NCBI GenBank assembly: GCA_964430935.1
Contig: CAYSHK010000053.1
Span: forward strand, 43,356-107,355
From: Thermopetrobacter sp964430935
Lineage (GTDB): Bacteria > Pseudomonadota > Alphaproteobacteria > Rhizobiales > Aestuariivirgaceae
DNA length: 64,000 nt
Reading direction: 5' to 3'
This document shows positions 43,273 to 52,623 of the stretch, piece by piece. The first letter of the stretch is position 1; the number at the start of each line of letters is the position of its first letter. A program made the position numbers and the translations under genes. The notes beneath the pieces were generated by a model. The model made no database searches. It saw nothing but the letters and a program-made list of their open reading frames with translations, and was not told where the DNA came from.

Positions 43273-44166
43273 ATGACCCTGAAGAGCATGACCGGCTTCG
43301 CGAGAGCGGCCGGAGAGAACGCGGCCCTCACATGGGTCTGGGAAGTCAGAAGCGTGAACGGCAAGGGGCTCGATGCCCGCTTCCGCCTCCCACCCGGGCT
43401 CGAGTCTCTGGAGCCCGAAATCCGAAAGGCGCTTTCCAGCCGCTTCCGGAGAGGGAATTTCCAGATCAGCCTTCAGGTGACCCGCACGAAGCGGGAGACG
43501 AATCTCCGCATAAACAGGAAGTTTCTGGATCTGCTCGTGGAGGAGGCCCGCCATCTGACCGCCCGTCTCGGTCCTGGTGCCGCACCGGTCTCCCCGGCCC
43601 AGCTTCTGCATATCCGGGGTGTCGTGGACACCGAGGACGACGGAGCGCGCGCAAGGCTTGCCGAGGAGCATGGGGCGGAGCTTCTCCGCTCGCTGAACGA
43701 GGCTCTGGACAGGCTGGCGCTCGCCCGCGAGGAGGAGGGCGCGCGCCTCGAAGCCGTCCTCGAAGAGCAGATCGACGAGATCGCGCGGCTCGTCGAAGAG
43801 GCCCGCGACAATCCCGCGAGAACCCCGGAGGCGATCCGGGAGCGGCTGAGGGAGCAGGTGGCGCGCATTCTGGATGCCGGTGCGGATCTCGACGAGGACA
43901 GGCTCTATCAGGAGGCCGTTCTTCTTGCCGCGAAGGCGGATGTCGCCGAGGAGCTGGACAGGCTGGATTCCCATGTCGCGGCGGCCCGCGAACTCCTGAA
44001 ACAGGATGGGCCGGTGGGACGGCGTTTCGAGTTCCTGACCCAGGAGTTCAACCGGGAAGCCAACACGCTGTGCTCGAAATCCAATGCCGCCAGCCTCACC
44101 CGCACCGGGCTCGCCCTGAAGGCGGTGATCGACAGGCTGCGGGAGCAGGTGGCGAACATAGAATGA
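43273..44166 (+). CDS. YicC family endoribonuclease
   Basis: YicC proteins are Mg/Mn-dependent endoribonucleases linked to small-RNA turnover. The 297-residue protein starts with the hallmark LKSMTGFARA, contains WEVRSVNGKGLDARFRLP, and ends with RRFEFLTQEFNREANTLCSKSN. The central part is a long coiled coil. The ATG at 43273 was chosen because the family starts there; the frame is open for 22 codons upstream. gmk follows after 30 bases, a conserved pairing. Confidence 0.93.
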   Translation: MTLKSMTGFARAAGENAALTWVWEVRSVNGKGLDARFRLPPGLESLEPEIRKALSSRFRRGNFQISLQVTRTKRETNLRINRKFLDLLVEEARHLTARLGPGAAPVSPAQLLHIRGVVDTEDDGARARLAEEHGAELLRSLNEALDRLALAREEEGARLEAVLEEQIDEIARLVEEARDNPARTPEAIRERLREQVARILDAGADLDEDRLYQEAVLLAAKADVAEELDRLDSHVAAARELLKQDGPVGRRFEFLTQEFNREANTLCSKSNAASLTRTGLALKAVIDRLREQVANIE

Positions 44167-44196
44167 AGCCTTGACCGGGGCAGGGGGAGAAACAGG

Positions 44197-44850
44197 ATGG
44201 TCCAGAGGGATTCCGATACGATCGAGCTCGACCGTCGCGGGCTCATGTTCATCATCTCGTCGCCTTCGGGCGCGGGCAAGTCCACGCTTTCGCGCATGCT
44301 TCTCGAAAGCGAGCCGGAGCTGACCATGTCCGTCTCCGTCACCACGCGCCCGCCGCGGCCGGGGGAGGTGGACGGAGAACACTATCATTTCGTCTCCCAT
44401 GAGGAATTCCAGCGTCTGCGCGACAACGACGGCCTGCTGGAGTGGGCGGAAGTCTTCGGGAACTTCTACGGATCCCCCCGCGAACCGGTGGAGAGGGCGC
44501 TGGCCGAGGGGCGGGACGTCCTTTTCGACGTGGACTGGCAGGGCGCGCAGCAGATCGCCGAGAAGATGGGTGAGGATGTGGTGAAGGTCTTCATCCTGCC
44601 TCCCGGCGCCGACGTCCTGCATGAGCGCCTGAAGCGGCGCGCCCAGGATCCGGAGGAGGTGATCGCGCGCCGCATGGCCGAGGCGGCCAGCGAGATTTCC
44701 CACTGGCCCGAGTACGACTACGTCATCATCAACGACGATCTGGAGCGGGCCGCGGAGGACATCCGCGCCATTCTGCGGGCCGAGCGCCTGAAGCGTCACC
44801 GCCGTACGGGCCTGCACGATTTCGTGCGGGAGATGACAAGCCGGCTCTAG
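44197..44850 (+). CDS. gmk: guanylate kinase
   Basis: Gmk converts GMP to GDP, following GuaA in the pathway. The 217-residue protein has the P-loop SSPSGAGKSTLSRML, the GMP-binding SVTTRPPRPGEVDGEHYHFV region, and FDVDWQGAQQI. The stop TAG shares CTAG with the stop codon of convergent rsmA, so the two genes overlap by 4 bases tail to tail. Confidence 0.96.
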   Translation: MVQRDSDTIELDRRGLMFIISSPSGAGKSTLSRMLLESEPELTMSVSVTTRPPRPGEVDGEHYHFVSHEEFQRLRDNDGLLEWAEVFGNFYGSPREPVERALAEGRDVLFDVDWQGAQQIAEKMGEDVVKVFILPPGADVLHERLKRRAQDPEEVIARRMAEAASEISHWPEYDYVIINDDLERAAEDIRAILRAERLKRHRRTGLHDFVREMTSRL

Positions 44851-45704
44851 GCGCCCGTCCCTTCCTCCAGAAGGCGCGCAAGGCGGCAGAAGTCGGCGAC
44901 ATCCAGTTCCTCCGCCCGTTTCGTGCCCTCCAGCCCGGCCTCGGCCAGCAGCGTTTCCGGATCTTTCACAAGACTCCTGAGGGCCTTGCGCAGCATCTTG
45001 CGGCGCTGTCCGAATGCGGCCGCCGTCACCTTCTGCAGGGCATCCGGGGAGCATCTCCCCACCGGTTCCGGAAGGGGGACGATCTGCACGACCGACGATG
45101 TGACCTTGGGCGGGGGAGTGAAGGCGGCGGGCGGTATGTCGAACAGCCGCCGCGCGGCGGTCCGCCATTGCGACAGCACCGCAAGTCGGCCGTAGCTCCG
45201 GGTGCCGGGGGGCGCGGTGATGCGGTCGGCCACCTCCCGCTGGAACATCAGCGTCAGGGACCGCCACCAGGGCGGCCATGGCTCCGTCAGCAGCCAGCCG
45301 GTCAGAAGTGGCGTGGCGACATTGTAGGGCAGGTTGGCCACCACCTTGACCGGAAGTCCCGCGGCGCCGGCCAGTTCCGCCTGATCCACCTTCAGGGCGT
45401 CGCCCGTGACGATCTCCAGACGCCCCGGCCATCTTTCCGCGATTTCCTCGAGCGCGGGAACGGCGCGCGGATCGCGTTCCACCGCGACGACCTTCTCCGC
45501 GCCTTCCAGAAGCAGCGCGCGCGTCAATCCGCCGGGGCCCGGACCGATTTCGAGAACGGTGTGCCCTTCCAGGGGAGCCGCGGCGCGGGCGATCTTCCGC
45601 GTGAGATTGAGATCCAGAAGGAAATTCTGCCCCAGCGCCTTGCGGGCGGCGAGGCCGTGTCTGGCGATGACGTCGCGAAGAGGGGGCAGACCGTCGTCCG
45701 TCAT
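44847..45704 (-). CDS. rsmA: 16S rRNA dimethyladenosine transferase
   Basis: RsmA (KsgA) dimethylates two adjacent adenosines near the 3' end of 16S rRNA. The 285-residue protein shows ALGQNFLLDLNL, the SAM loop VLEIGPGPGGLTRALL, and the catalytic NLPYNVATPLL. The C-terminal domain includes FGQRRKMLRKALRSL. The ATG at 45704 overlaps the pdxA stop by 4 bases. Confidence 0.95.
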   Translation of the reverse strand: MTDDGLPPLRDVIARHGLAARKALGQNFLLDLNLTRKIARAAAPLEGHTVLEIGPGPGGLTRALLLEGAEKVVAVERDPRAVPALEEIAERWPGRLEIVTGDALKVDQAELAGAAGLPVKVVANLPYNVATPLLTGWLLTEPWPPWWRSLTLMFQREVADRITAPPGTRSYGRLAVLSQWRTAARRLFDIPPAAFTPPPKVTSSVVQIVPLPEPVGRCSPDALQKVTAAAFGQRRKMLRKALRSLVKDPETLLAEAGLEGTKRAEELDVADFCRLARLLEEGTGA

Positions 45705-46741
45705 CTCGTGGAAGCCTCCGCCATCCGGGCCGCCATGCGGATGGCGGCGAGGAGGCTGTCGGGCCTGGCCCGTCCCGTCCCGGCGAGCGGCAGCGCCGTG
45801 CCGTGATCCGGCGAGGTGCGGATGAAGGGCAGCCCGAGCGTGACGTTCACGCCGCCGTGGAAATCCAGCGTCTTCACGGGAATGAGGGCTTGGTCGTGAT
45901 ACATGCACAGCGCCGCGTCGTATTGCGCCCTGGCCTCCTCATGGAACATGGTGTCGGCGGGCAGGGGGCCGAAGACCGATATGCCTTCCGCCCGGAGGCG
46001 CTCCACGGCGGGGCGGATCACCGTTTCCTCCTCCATGCCCATCCGGCCGCCCTCGCCGGCATGGGGATTGAGGCCGGCGACGGCCAGCCTCGGAGCGTCC
46101 ATCCCGAATCTGCCCGCCAGATCCCGCGCCACGACGCGTCCCTGCCGAACGATCGTGTCCACGTCCAGCCTTCCGGGCACTTCGGAGAGGGGAACGTGGA
46201 CCGTGACCGGGATGGTGCGCAGGTCCTTGGCCACGAGCATCATCACGGGTTCGGCCTCGTGACCGGCCCGGCGGGCCAGCTCCGCGAGATAGTCCGTGTG
46301 GCCTTCGAAGGCGAAACCGGCCGCGTAGAGGCTTTCCTTCTGCAGGGGCAGGGTGACGATGGCCGCGGCCTCCTCCGCTTCGGCAAGCCGGACCGCGGCA
46401 CGGATGGAAGCCAGCACGGCTTCCGCATTCTCCGCTCTCGCGACCCCCGGCATGTCCTTCAGCCCCCGGGCCTCCTCCAGAGGCAGAACCGGAAGCGCCC
46501 CGGAAAAGGTCGCATGCGCCTCCGCCGGCGCGGCGATTTCCTCCACGGGCACGGGAACACCGGCCGCCTCGGTGCGAAGCGCCAGAAGTTCCGCATCCCC
46601 GATGAGGAAGAAGACGGGGCCATTCTCCCGCAGCGCGCGCCAGGCCTGCGCAGCGATCTCCATGCCCACGCCACCGGGCTCGCCGAGAGTCATGGCGAGC
46701 GGGGCGGTGCCGTATTCCCTGTGCCGTGCGAGAGGGGGCAT
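45701..46741 (-). CDS. pdxA: 4-hydroxythreonine-4-phosphate dehydrogenase
   Basis: PdxA oxidises 4-phosphohydroxythreonine for pyridoxal phosphate synthesis. The 346-residue protein starts with LAMTLGEPGGVGMEIAAQAW (usual GDPAGIGPE, with an acidic residue shifted to Glu) and keeps the metal-ligand histidines in FEGHTDYLAELA, and in AGLNPHAGEGGRMG and YHDQALIPVKTL. It sits in the conserved lptD-surA-pdxA-rsmA order. Confidence 0.93.
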   Translation of the reverse strand: MPPLARHREYGTAPLAMTLGEPGGVGMEIAAQAWRALRENGPVFFLIGDAELLALRTEAAGVPVPVEEIAAPAEAHATFSGALPVLPLEEARGLKDMPGVARAENAEAVLASIRAAVRLAEAEEAAAIVTLPLQKESLYAAGFAFEGHTDYLAELARRAGHEAEPVMMLVAKDLRTIPVTVHVPLSEVPGRLDVDTIVRQGRVVARDLAGRFGMDAPRLAVAGLNPHAGEGGRMGMEEETVIRPAVERLRAEGISVFGPLPADTMFHEEARAQYDAALCMYHDQALIPVKTLDFHGGVNVTLGLPFIRTSPDHGTALPLAGTGRARPDSLLAAIRMAARMAEASTR

Positions 46742-46858
46742 GAGCGATGTCCGGATGCCTGTTTCGCGCCTCGTGTCCGCAAGACCTTCTTCCTCATGAG
46801 GAAGCCGGAAAGGGCGCGTGTCAAGCCCCCGGTGGCATGCGAGGGAGCTTTCCGACGC

Positions 46859-47797
46859 TCAGTTGAGGACGAGCTTGCGGTCCTTGTACTCGATGTAGGC
46901 GCGCTTGCGCAGCTCCCGCATGACCTTTTCCATCTCCCGCGAAAGGGCTTCGGCGCGGACCATGGCGGCGATCTGCTCCTTCTTCGGTTTGGGCGGTGCG
47001 ATCTTCCTTGTGCCGCAGAAGGCGAACATCTGGATGCCCTGCCGGGTGCGGATCGGCCCCACGAGCTTCTTCGTGCCCGCCAGTTTCAGGGCCTTGCGCA
47101 GCTGCGCGGGCATACGGCGGGGGTCCGCGGGAAGGGTTTTGGAAATCTTCACGTTGAAGATCCCGCTGGATGCCTCCCGGAGGGAACGGCATCCCTTGTA
47201 GCGCCGCATGATCTGCTGCGCCTCCACGAGGCGCGCGTAGTAGAGCTGCTGGCGCATGGCGGGCGCCACGTTCTCCACGGGAAGGGTCACCTGACGGATG
47301 TTGTAGATCGTGACGGGCTGCAGACGTGGATCCTTCAGAATCTTTCTGTAGCGCCGGTCGATCTCCGCCTGGTCGACCTTGGGGCTGATCTTCTTGCCGA
47401 GCTTCTGGGCCATGACCCGGAACAGCAGGGATGAACGGACGTAGGACTTCAGCGTGCTCATGCGCACCCCCTTCTTGCGGAGGGTCGCCTTGAGCTTGGC
47501 CATGCCGCCCATGTTCTTGGCCATACGTTCTATGGCCTTGTCCACCGAGACCTCGGAAACGTCGATTCCCATCTTGCGGGCTTCCGTCAGCAGGACCGCG
47601 TCGTTGACCACGGAACGGAAGGCGGACTTCCTGTCCCGTTTCCCTCCGATGACGGAGTTGAGCTTGATGCGCTGGCTGACGTCGTAGTCCGTCACCGGCA
47701 TGTCGTTGACGAGCGCGAGCACCTTGCTCGCCAAGGCCTGCCGGGGAACCAGTGCGAGGGCGGACAGCAGCAGGACGGACAGGATGATGCGGAGCAT
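46859..47797 (-). CDS. surA: SurA-like periplasmic peptidyl-prolyl isomerase/chaperone
   Basis: SurA escorts outer-membrane proteins to BAM. The 312-residue protein has a Sec signal (RIILSVLLLSALALVPRQALA) and the SurA N-terminal domain with VLALVNDMPVTDYDVSQRIKL. A coiled helical part and a single, weak parvulin-like domain follow (VTIYNIRQVTLPV, then GPIRTRQGIQMFAFCGTR). The tail is basic and helical. An upstream in-frame ATG at 47830 is an alternative start. It sits between lptD and pdxA, which strengthens the assignment. Confidence 0.88.
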   Translation of the reverse strand: MLRIILSVLLLSALALVPRQALASKVLALVNDMPVTDYDVSQRIKLNSVIGGKRDRKSAFRSVVNDAVLLTEARKMGIDVSEVSVDKAIERMAKNMGGMAKLKATLRKKGVRMSTLKSYVRSSLLFRVMAQKLGKKISPKVDQAEIDRRYRKILKDPRLQPVTIYNIRQVTLPVENVAPAMRQQLYYARLVEAQQIMRRYKGCRSLREASSGIFNVKISKTLPADPRRMPAQLRKALKLAGTKKLVGPIRTRQGIQMFAFCGTRKIAPPKPKKEQIAAMVRAEALSREMEKVMRELRKRAYIEYKDRKLVLN

Positions 47798-47903
47798 GCG
47801 TGGATGATGTGGCGAGATCGATATGATCATTTGACAGTTCCGGATTGTTGCCTGCTCCATGCAGTATGCCAGGAGTGAGGTATCATTGTGAAAACCGGAA
47901 GTA

Positions 47904-50186
47904 TCAGAAGGATTTTCCGGCGGAACCCCCACCCAGCGTCTTGATGTCGACGGACAGACGGATGGTGTGGGTGTCCACGATGTCGGCATCGCGCGTGAAG
48001 TCCTGGATGTACTCGAGCTTCAGCCCCATGCAGTCGCAGTCGTATCCGATGCCTATGGACCTCCGGACGTTGCGTCCCGCTTCGAGATCGTAGAGCCAGC
48101 TTCCGAAGAGCTTCCAGTCCCGGTCGAATTTCCAGTCGACCAGCCCGTAGATCTGCTCCTGGGCCGTCGTCAGACCATGTGACGGATCCGCCGAAATGCG
48201 CGTGTACATCAGGGACCCGCTGATATTGTTCCAGGCGAGGGACGCGCGCAGCTCCTGATTGGTCAGCTTCATGTCGTTGGCGTCGAAACGGCCCTGCCAG
48301 CTGAGGCGCAGCTTCTCGTTCGGATTGAAGGCGATGGCCGCGACGACGTCGGAATAGTCGCCGGCGAGCCCGCTGTTGAAGGAGAAGCTGTTCCGACCGG
48401 CCAGATGGTACGACTGCCCGATGCTGGCGCGCAGAAAGCCGCCCGAAGGAAGGAAGAGGGAGTAGAGCAGGCCGACATTGGCGCGTACCCCTCCTTCGAA
48501 ACGGTCGTGCCCGGAAAAGCGGTTGTGCAGGAAGAGACTGTGGGCGGTGAAGTTCAGGGAAAGGGAATCCTCGTTGGAGATCCGCTCCTCCCTGTATTCG
48601 TTGCGCGCGGCGATGAGCTGCGCGACGGGGCTGATGACATGCTGCCCCAGTCCGTCGCTGCGCATGAACGGCCAGCGGACGTCCAGTCCCGCACTGGGCA
48701 GGAAACGCATGGTGACGTCGTCGTGGACGGCACCCGGCACCAGAGGATCGGCCAGGTTCTGTGTCACGTAGAAATCTCCCCGTACGCGGGCGAACGGACT
48801 GGTGACGATCCCGCTCCCGCTCACGGAGCGCTTCTGCCAGACGAGCTCCGAGATGGCCCGGGTCTGGTCCGTGCCCTGGGCCACGTCGGAGAAGGGGAGA
48901 TTCTCGCGCTTCCTGTGAAGGGAATAGAAGTAGCTGGAATAGCTCAGCTCGCCCCCCAGATAGGCGTCACGGAAGGTGTGGTGGTACTGGAGGTCGAATG
49001 TGGCGAAGGGGATGAGGCCCTTCTGGTCGTCGTCGAGGAGGCCGCGGTAGTTGGCGATCTTGCCCTGGAAATAGTTCCTTCCTTCCAGCCCCCTCAGCCA
49101 GACCTGGGACTCGATCATGTCCCGGCTGTCGATGTCGTACTTGCGCATGACGCCCCGGTCGGAGAGGGCGGTTCCGTCGAAGCCCCAGGACCAGCGGGAG
49201 TTCAGCCGGAAGTCGCCCTTCGCGCGTGCGTATCCCCGCCATTCCCGGTCGCCGGGAGAGGTCAGGCGGGACGGGGAGAGCTGGCGTATGCCGCCGGCGT
49301 CCACCTCGTAGGAGCCGCTGGCGAGCCTGTGGCGCCACACCGCCCGCGCGAACAGCCCCTGCTTCGTGAAGAAGGAGGGATAGAGGGTGATGTCGTAGTT
49401 CGGAGCCAGGTTGATGAAGAACGGGGTCGAGATTCCGACACCCAGGTCTCCGGAATTGGTGATCCGCGGCATCAGGAAGCCGGTCGAGCGCGGATGCATG
49501 GGATCCGGATGGCTGAAACGCGGCAGCCAGAACAGGGGCATGCCCAGCAGCCGGAATGTCATGTCCTTGTGATAGATGCGTCCGGCGTTCTCGTCATGGA
49601 CGGCCTCCCGCGAACGCACTTCCCACAGGGGGGTGTTCTCGTCCACGCGGCAGGTCTTGCAGCGGGTGTAGCGCACGTCCGTATAGATGGTCAGATAGCC
49701 GTCCCTGCGCACCGCGTAGCGGGCCTTGAGCGTGGCGTCGTTGGTCATCAGCAGGCGCAGATGCCGGGCGAAGCCGTTGCGGAACTTGTCGTCGATGTTC
49801 ACGTAGTCGGCCACCAGGACGTTGCCCTTCGGTTCGCGCAGCGTGACATGCCCGTCCGCGTAGAGCTGATCCGTCCTGCGGTTGTAGACCACCTTGCGCG
49901 CATGGAGGACGTAGGGACCGTATGTGATCTTCACCTGCCCCAGCGCCGTCGCGACGTCCCGGCGCGAGTCGTAGACGATCTGCAGGGCCAGAACGTCTAT
50001 CGGCGTGCCGGGAGCGGGACGCTTCGTGTGGAATTCGGGAATCCGGGCGTTCTTCGATGCTTCGTCCGTGGCGGCCTGCGCTGGCGGAAGCGGTGCTCCC
50101 AGCACCACGAAAGCGAGAACGGGCAGCAATGTCCGGGCGATGCGTCCGCCCCGCCGCCCGATCCTGTCTGCATCGTCTTCCACCAT
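47904..50186 (-). CDS. lptD: LPS-assembly protein LptD
   Basis: LptD is the outer-membrane barrel that inserts lipopolysaccharide in the outer leaflet. The 760-residue protein has a signal segment (LLPVLAFVVLGAPLPPAQA), an OstA/jellyroll domain (ALGQVKITYGPYVLHARKVVYNRR), and a beta barrel of alternating aromatic strands ending in IRLSVDIKTLGG. Cysteines occur in pairs, RCKTCR before the barrel and DCDCMG near the end, consistent with the disulfides that join domain and barrel. AGGGG precedes the ATG at 50186. lptE is not adjacent. Confidence 0.94.
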   Translation of the reverse strand: MVEDDADRIGRRGGRIARTLLPVLAFVVLGAPLPPAQAATDEASKNARIPEFHTKRPAPGTPIDVLALQIVYDSRRDVATALGQVKITYGPYVLHARKVVYNRRTDQLYADGHVTLREPKGNVLVADYVNIDDKFRNGFARHLRLLMTNDATLKARYAVRRDGYLTIYTDVRYTRCKTCRVDENTPLWEVRSREAVHDENAGRIYHKDMTFRLLGMPLFWLPRFSHPDPMHPRSTGFLMPRITNSGDLGVGISTPFFINLAPNYDITLYPSFFTKQGLFARAVWRHRLASGSYEVDAGGIRQLSPSRLTSPGDREWRGYARAKGDFRLNSRWSWGFDGTALSDRGVMRKYDIDSRDMIESQVWLRGLEGRNYFQGKIANYRGLLDDDQKGLIPFATFDLQYHHTFRDAYLGGELSYSSYFYSLHRKRENLPFSDVAQGTDQTRAISELVWQKRSVSGSGIVTSPFARVRGDFYVTQNLADPLVPGAVHDDVTMRFLPSAGLDVRWPFMRSDGLGQHVISPVAQLIAARNEYREERISNEDSLSLNFTAHSLFLHNRFSGHDRFEGGVRANVGLLYSLFLPSGGFLRASIGQSYHLAGRNSFSFNSGLAGDYSDVVAAIAFNPNEKLRLSWQGRFDANDMKLTNQELRASLAWNNISGSLMYTRISADPSHGLTTAQEQIYGLVDWKFDRDWKLFGSWLYDLEAGRNVRRSIGIGYDCDCMGLKLEYIQDFTRDADIVDTHTIRLSVDIKTLGGGSAGKSF

Positions 50187-50467
50187 GGAACCCCTGCGCG
50201 ACTGTGGCCCGTCCGGACCCTTCTCGATGTGGCCTCTTCTACCCGGACGCACGTACGAAATCCGGACCATCCGCGCGGATGGTTCGAATCCTGCTCCTTT
50301 TTAAACCGTCGGAGGGGGAAAAGTTAAGGGCCGGAACGTGATTTTTTCTGGGCCGGGTTTGCACGATGCGGACACCCGCCGCGCCGGTTGCGGTTGAGTT
50401 TTCGGCAGTGCCGGCATAGGCTCGCCGCCATGTCGTCAGGGACGTAAACGACACGGGAATGACAGCC

Positions 50468-51982
50468 ATGAAGATCACGTTTTCCGGAACCGGTGAAATG
50501 CCCGGAGAAGGGTGTCTTGTCGCCACCGTTGCCAAGGGTGGGGAGCTGCCCGCGGAACTGCGGGAACTGGACGAAAGGAGCGGGGGACAGATTTCCCGCG
50601 CCATGAAGGCCGCATCTTTCGACGGTGCGGCGGGAAGCGTGGTGGACATTCCCGCCCCGCACGCCATCGGACTGGACAGGCTGCTGCTGGTGGGGGCCGG
50701 CGCGGTGGACGAGCTCGACGCTTGCGGCGCCGAGCGCCTCGGCGGCCGCATTGCCGGTGTGCTGACGGATCGCAAGGAGACGGAGGCCGCCGTGCTCGCG
50801 GTGCCTCCGGAGGGCGTGGAGATGCCGGCCGCCGAATGGGCCGTCCTGCTCGCCTCGGGCATGGCGCTGCGCAACTATGCGTTCGACCGCTACAAGTCGG
50901 AAAAGAAGGACGAAGGGAAGGACGACGGAAAGAAGAACGGACGGAAGCTTTCCGCGGCGACCGTGCTTTGCGCCGATCCTCGGGCCGCGGAAAGGAACTG
51001 GGGGGAGCGGGCCGGGCTGGTGGAGGCCGTGCACATGGCCCGGGATCTGGTCAACGAGCCGGGCAACGTGCTCTATCCGGCCGAGTTCGCCCGTCGCGTG
51101 AGGGAACTGGAGAAATTCGGCCTGGAGGTCGAGATCCTCGACGAGAAGGAATTGAAGAAGCTCGGTTTCGGAGCGCTGCTGGCCGTCGGGCGTGGATCCG
51201 CCCATGCGCCCCGCGTCGCCGTCATGAAGTGGAATGGCGGAAAGGAGGGGGAGCCTCCGCTCGCCTTCGTGGGCAAGGGCGTGACCTTCGATTCCGGCGG
51301 AATTTCCATCAAGCCGTCGCAGGGCATGGAGGACATGAAGGGCGACATGGCGGGGGCCGCCGCCGTGGCTGGCGCCATGCGCGCGCTTGCCGCCCGCAAG
51401 GCGAAGGTGAACGCCGTGGGGATCGTCGGTCTCGTGGAGAACATGCCGGACGGCAGGGCGCAGCGTCCGGGGGACGTGGTGAAATCTTTGTCGGGCCGGA
51501 CCATTGCCGTGCTGAACACCGATGCCGAGGGGCGGCTCGTGCTCGCCGACTGCCTGACCTATGCCCGTGACACGTTCAGGCCCTCGTCGATCATAGATCT
51601 CGCCACCCTGACCGGAGACATTCTCGTAGCCCTGGGCAAGGAGTACGCGGGGCTCTTCAGCAATGATGACGATCTCTCGGAAGCTCTCAGGAAGGCCGGC
51701 GAGGAAACTGGCGAGAAGGTCTGGCGCATGCCGCTCGGCAAGGCCTACGACAAGCTGATCGACCATGACGTGGCCGACATGAAGAACACCGGAGGCCGCT
51801 ATGCCGGGTCGATCACGGCCGCGCAGTTTCTGAAGCGTTTCGTGGAGGATACGCCCTGGGCCCACATCGACGTGGCCGGGACCGCCATGGCGGCGGAGAA
51901 GTCGGATCTCAACACCAGCTGGGGGCCGGGATGGGGGGTGCGCCTGCTGGACGCCTTCGTCCGCACCCGCGAAGAGACGTGA
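50468..51982 (+). CDS. pepA: leucyl aminopeptidase (M17)
   Basis: PepA is a hexameric di-metal aminopeptidase. The 504-residue protein has the metal/catalytic motifs FVGKGVTFDSGGISIKPS, MKGDMAGAAAV, and NTDAEGRLVLADCLTYA, all intact. The N-terminal domain carries a Lys/Asp-rich insert (KKDEGKDDGKKNGRK) near residue 145. An ATG three codons upstream (50459) is possible, but GGGA spacing favours 50468. It is divergent from lptD, a link also seen in other alphaproteobacteria. Confidence 0.94.
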   Translation: MKITFSGTGEMPGEGCLVATVAKGGELPAELRELDERSGGQISRAMKAASFDGAAGSVVDIPAPHAIGLDRLLLVGAGAVDELDACGAERLGGRIAGVLTDRKETEAAVLAVPPEGVEMPAAEWAVLLASGMALRNYAFDRYKSEKKDEGKDDGKKNGRKLSAATVLCADPRAAERNWGERAGLVEAVHMARDLVNEPGNVLYPAEFARRVRELEKFGLEVEILDEKELKKLGFGALLAVGRGSAHAPRVAVMKWNGGKEGEPPLAFVGKGVTFDSGGISIKPSQGMEDMKGDMAGAAAVAGAMRALAARKAKVNAVGIVGLVENMPDGRAQRPGDVVKSLSGRTIAVLNTDAEGRLVLADCLTYARDTFRPSSIIDLATLTGDILVALGKEYAGLFSNDDDLSEALRKAGEETGEKVWRMPLGKAYDKLIDHDVADMKNTGGRYAGSITAAQFLKRFVEDTPWAHIDVAGTAMAAEKSDLNTSWGPGWGVRLLDAFVRTREET

Positions 51983-52025
51983 TGCCGGCCGGAGGTTTCC
52001 CGTCCGGGAAGGGGGAGGCGTGCGT

Positions 52026-52592
52026 CTAGCGCGCCTCCTCGATCTTTTCGGCCTGATAGACGAACACTTCGGGATGCATCCGCAGGCAGTCGCCGGGCAG
52101 CCCCGCCTTCATGCACAGGTGGGCGAAGAAGCGGTCGAAGTCCGGCAGCTGCTCCCATACCGATGGCAGAAAGGTCGCCTGCCTGCCGTCGATGCGGATG
52201 ATGATGCCGTCCACCCCCGGGCGTACCTTGCGCCTCAGATCCTCGATATCCGCATAGGGAAGGGGACGCGGCACCGTCAGCAGGGAGATCTCGATGTCCA
52301 CCCCCTCCAGCTCCTCCGGCTGGAGCGGCGGAAAGCGGCTGTCTCGGAAGGCCGCCGCCCGAGCGTTCTCGATGACGTCCTCGATGAGCGGCCGCGTCGG
52401 CAGGATGGAACCTATGCAGCCGCGCAAGGCGCCATTCTTCTTCAGCGTCACGAACACGGCGCGCTTCTCCGCCAGCTCCGGATGTTCCGCAACGAGCCTG
52501 GAGAGCGCTTCAGGAGGCAGATTGCGCGCGCCGAAGGCATCCGCGATGGCCATGCGCGCGATGGCGGGCAGAATGCGTTTCCACTTTTCCAT
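52026..52592 (-). CDS. AMMECR1-domain protein
   Basis: The 188-residue protein is a single AMMECR1 domain with the invariant LRGCIGS motif near residue 57. SRFPPLQPEELEGVDIEISLLT and GVDGIIIRIDGRQATFLPSVWEQLPD complete the fold. In many bacteria and archaea this domain is AmmeMemoRadiSam system protein A beside a Memo-type protein and a radical-SAM enzyme. Neither partner is in this window. Biochemical function is unknown. It overlaps no neighbour and is convergent with pepA. Confidence 0.88.
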   Translation of the reverse strand: MEKWKRILPAIARMAIADAFGARNLPPEALSRLVAEHPELAEKRAVFVTLKKNGALRGCIGSILPTRPLIEDVIENARAAAFRDSRFPPLQPEELEGVDIEISLLTVPRPLPYADIEDLRRKVRPGVDGIIIRIDGRQATFLPSVWEQLPDFDRFFAHLCMKAGLPGDCLRMHPEVFVYQAEKIEEAR

Positions 52593-52623
52593 GCCGCTGA
52601 TGTGGGCATGGCCTCCATGGAAT

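Noticed and set aside
43039..45432. A minus-strand open frame opposite yicC and gmk and running into rsmA in another frame
   Set aside because: It covers three genes whose motifs are all intact in other frames.
46789..46804. A perfect 16-base palindrome CTTCCTCATGAGGAAG between surA and pdxA
   Set aside because: It has no loop and no T run, and lies in a 117-base gap without other signals. One such palindrome in 64 kb is close to what chance allows.
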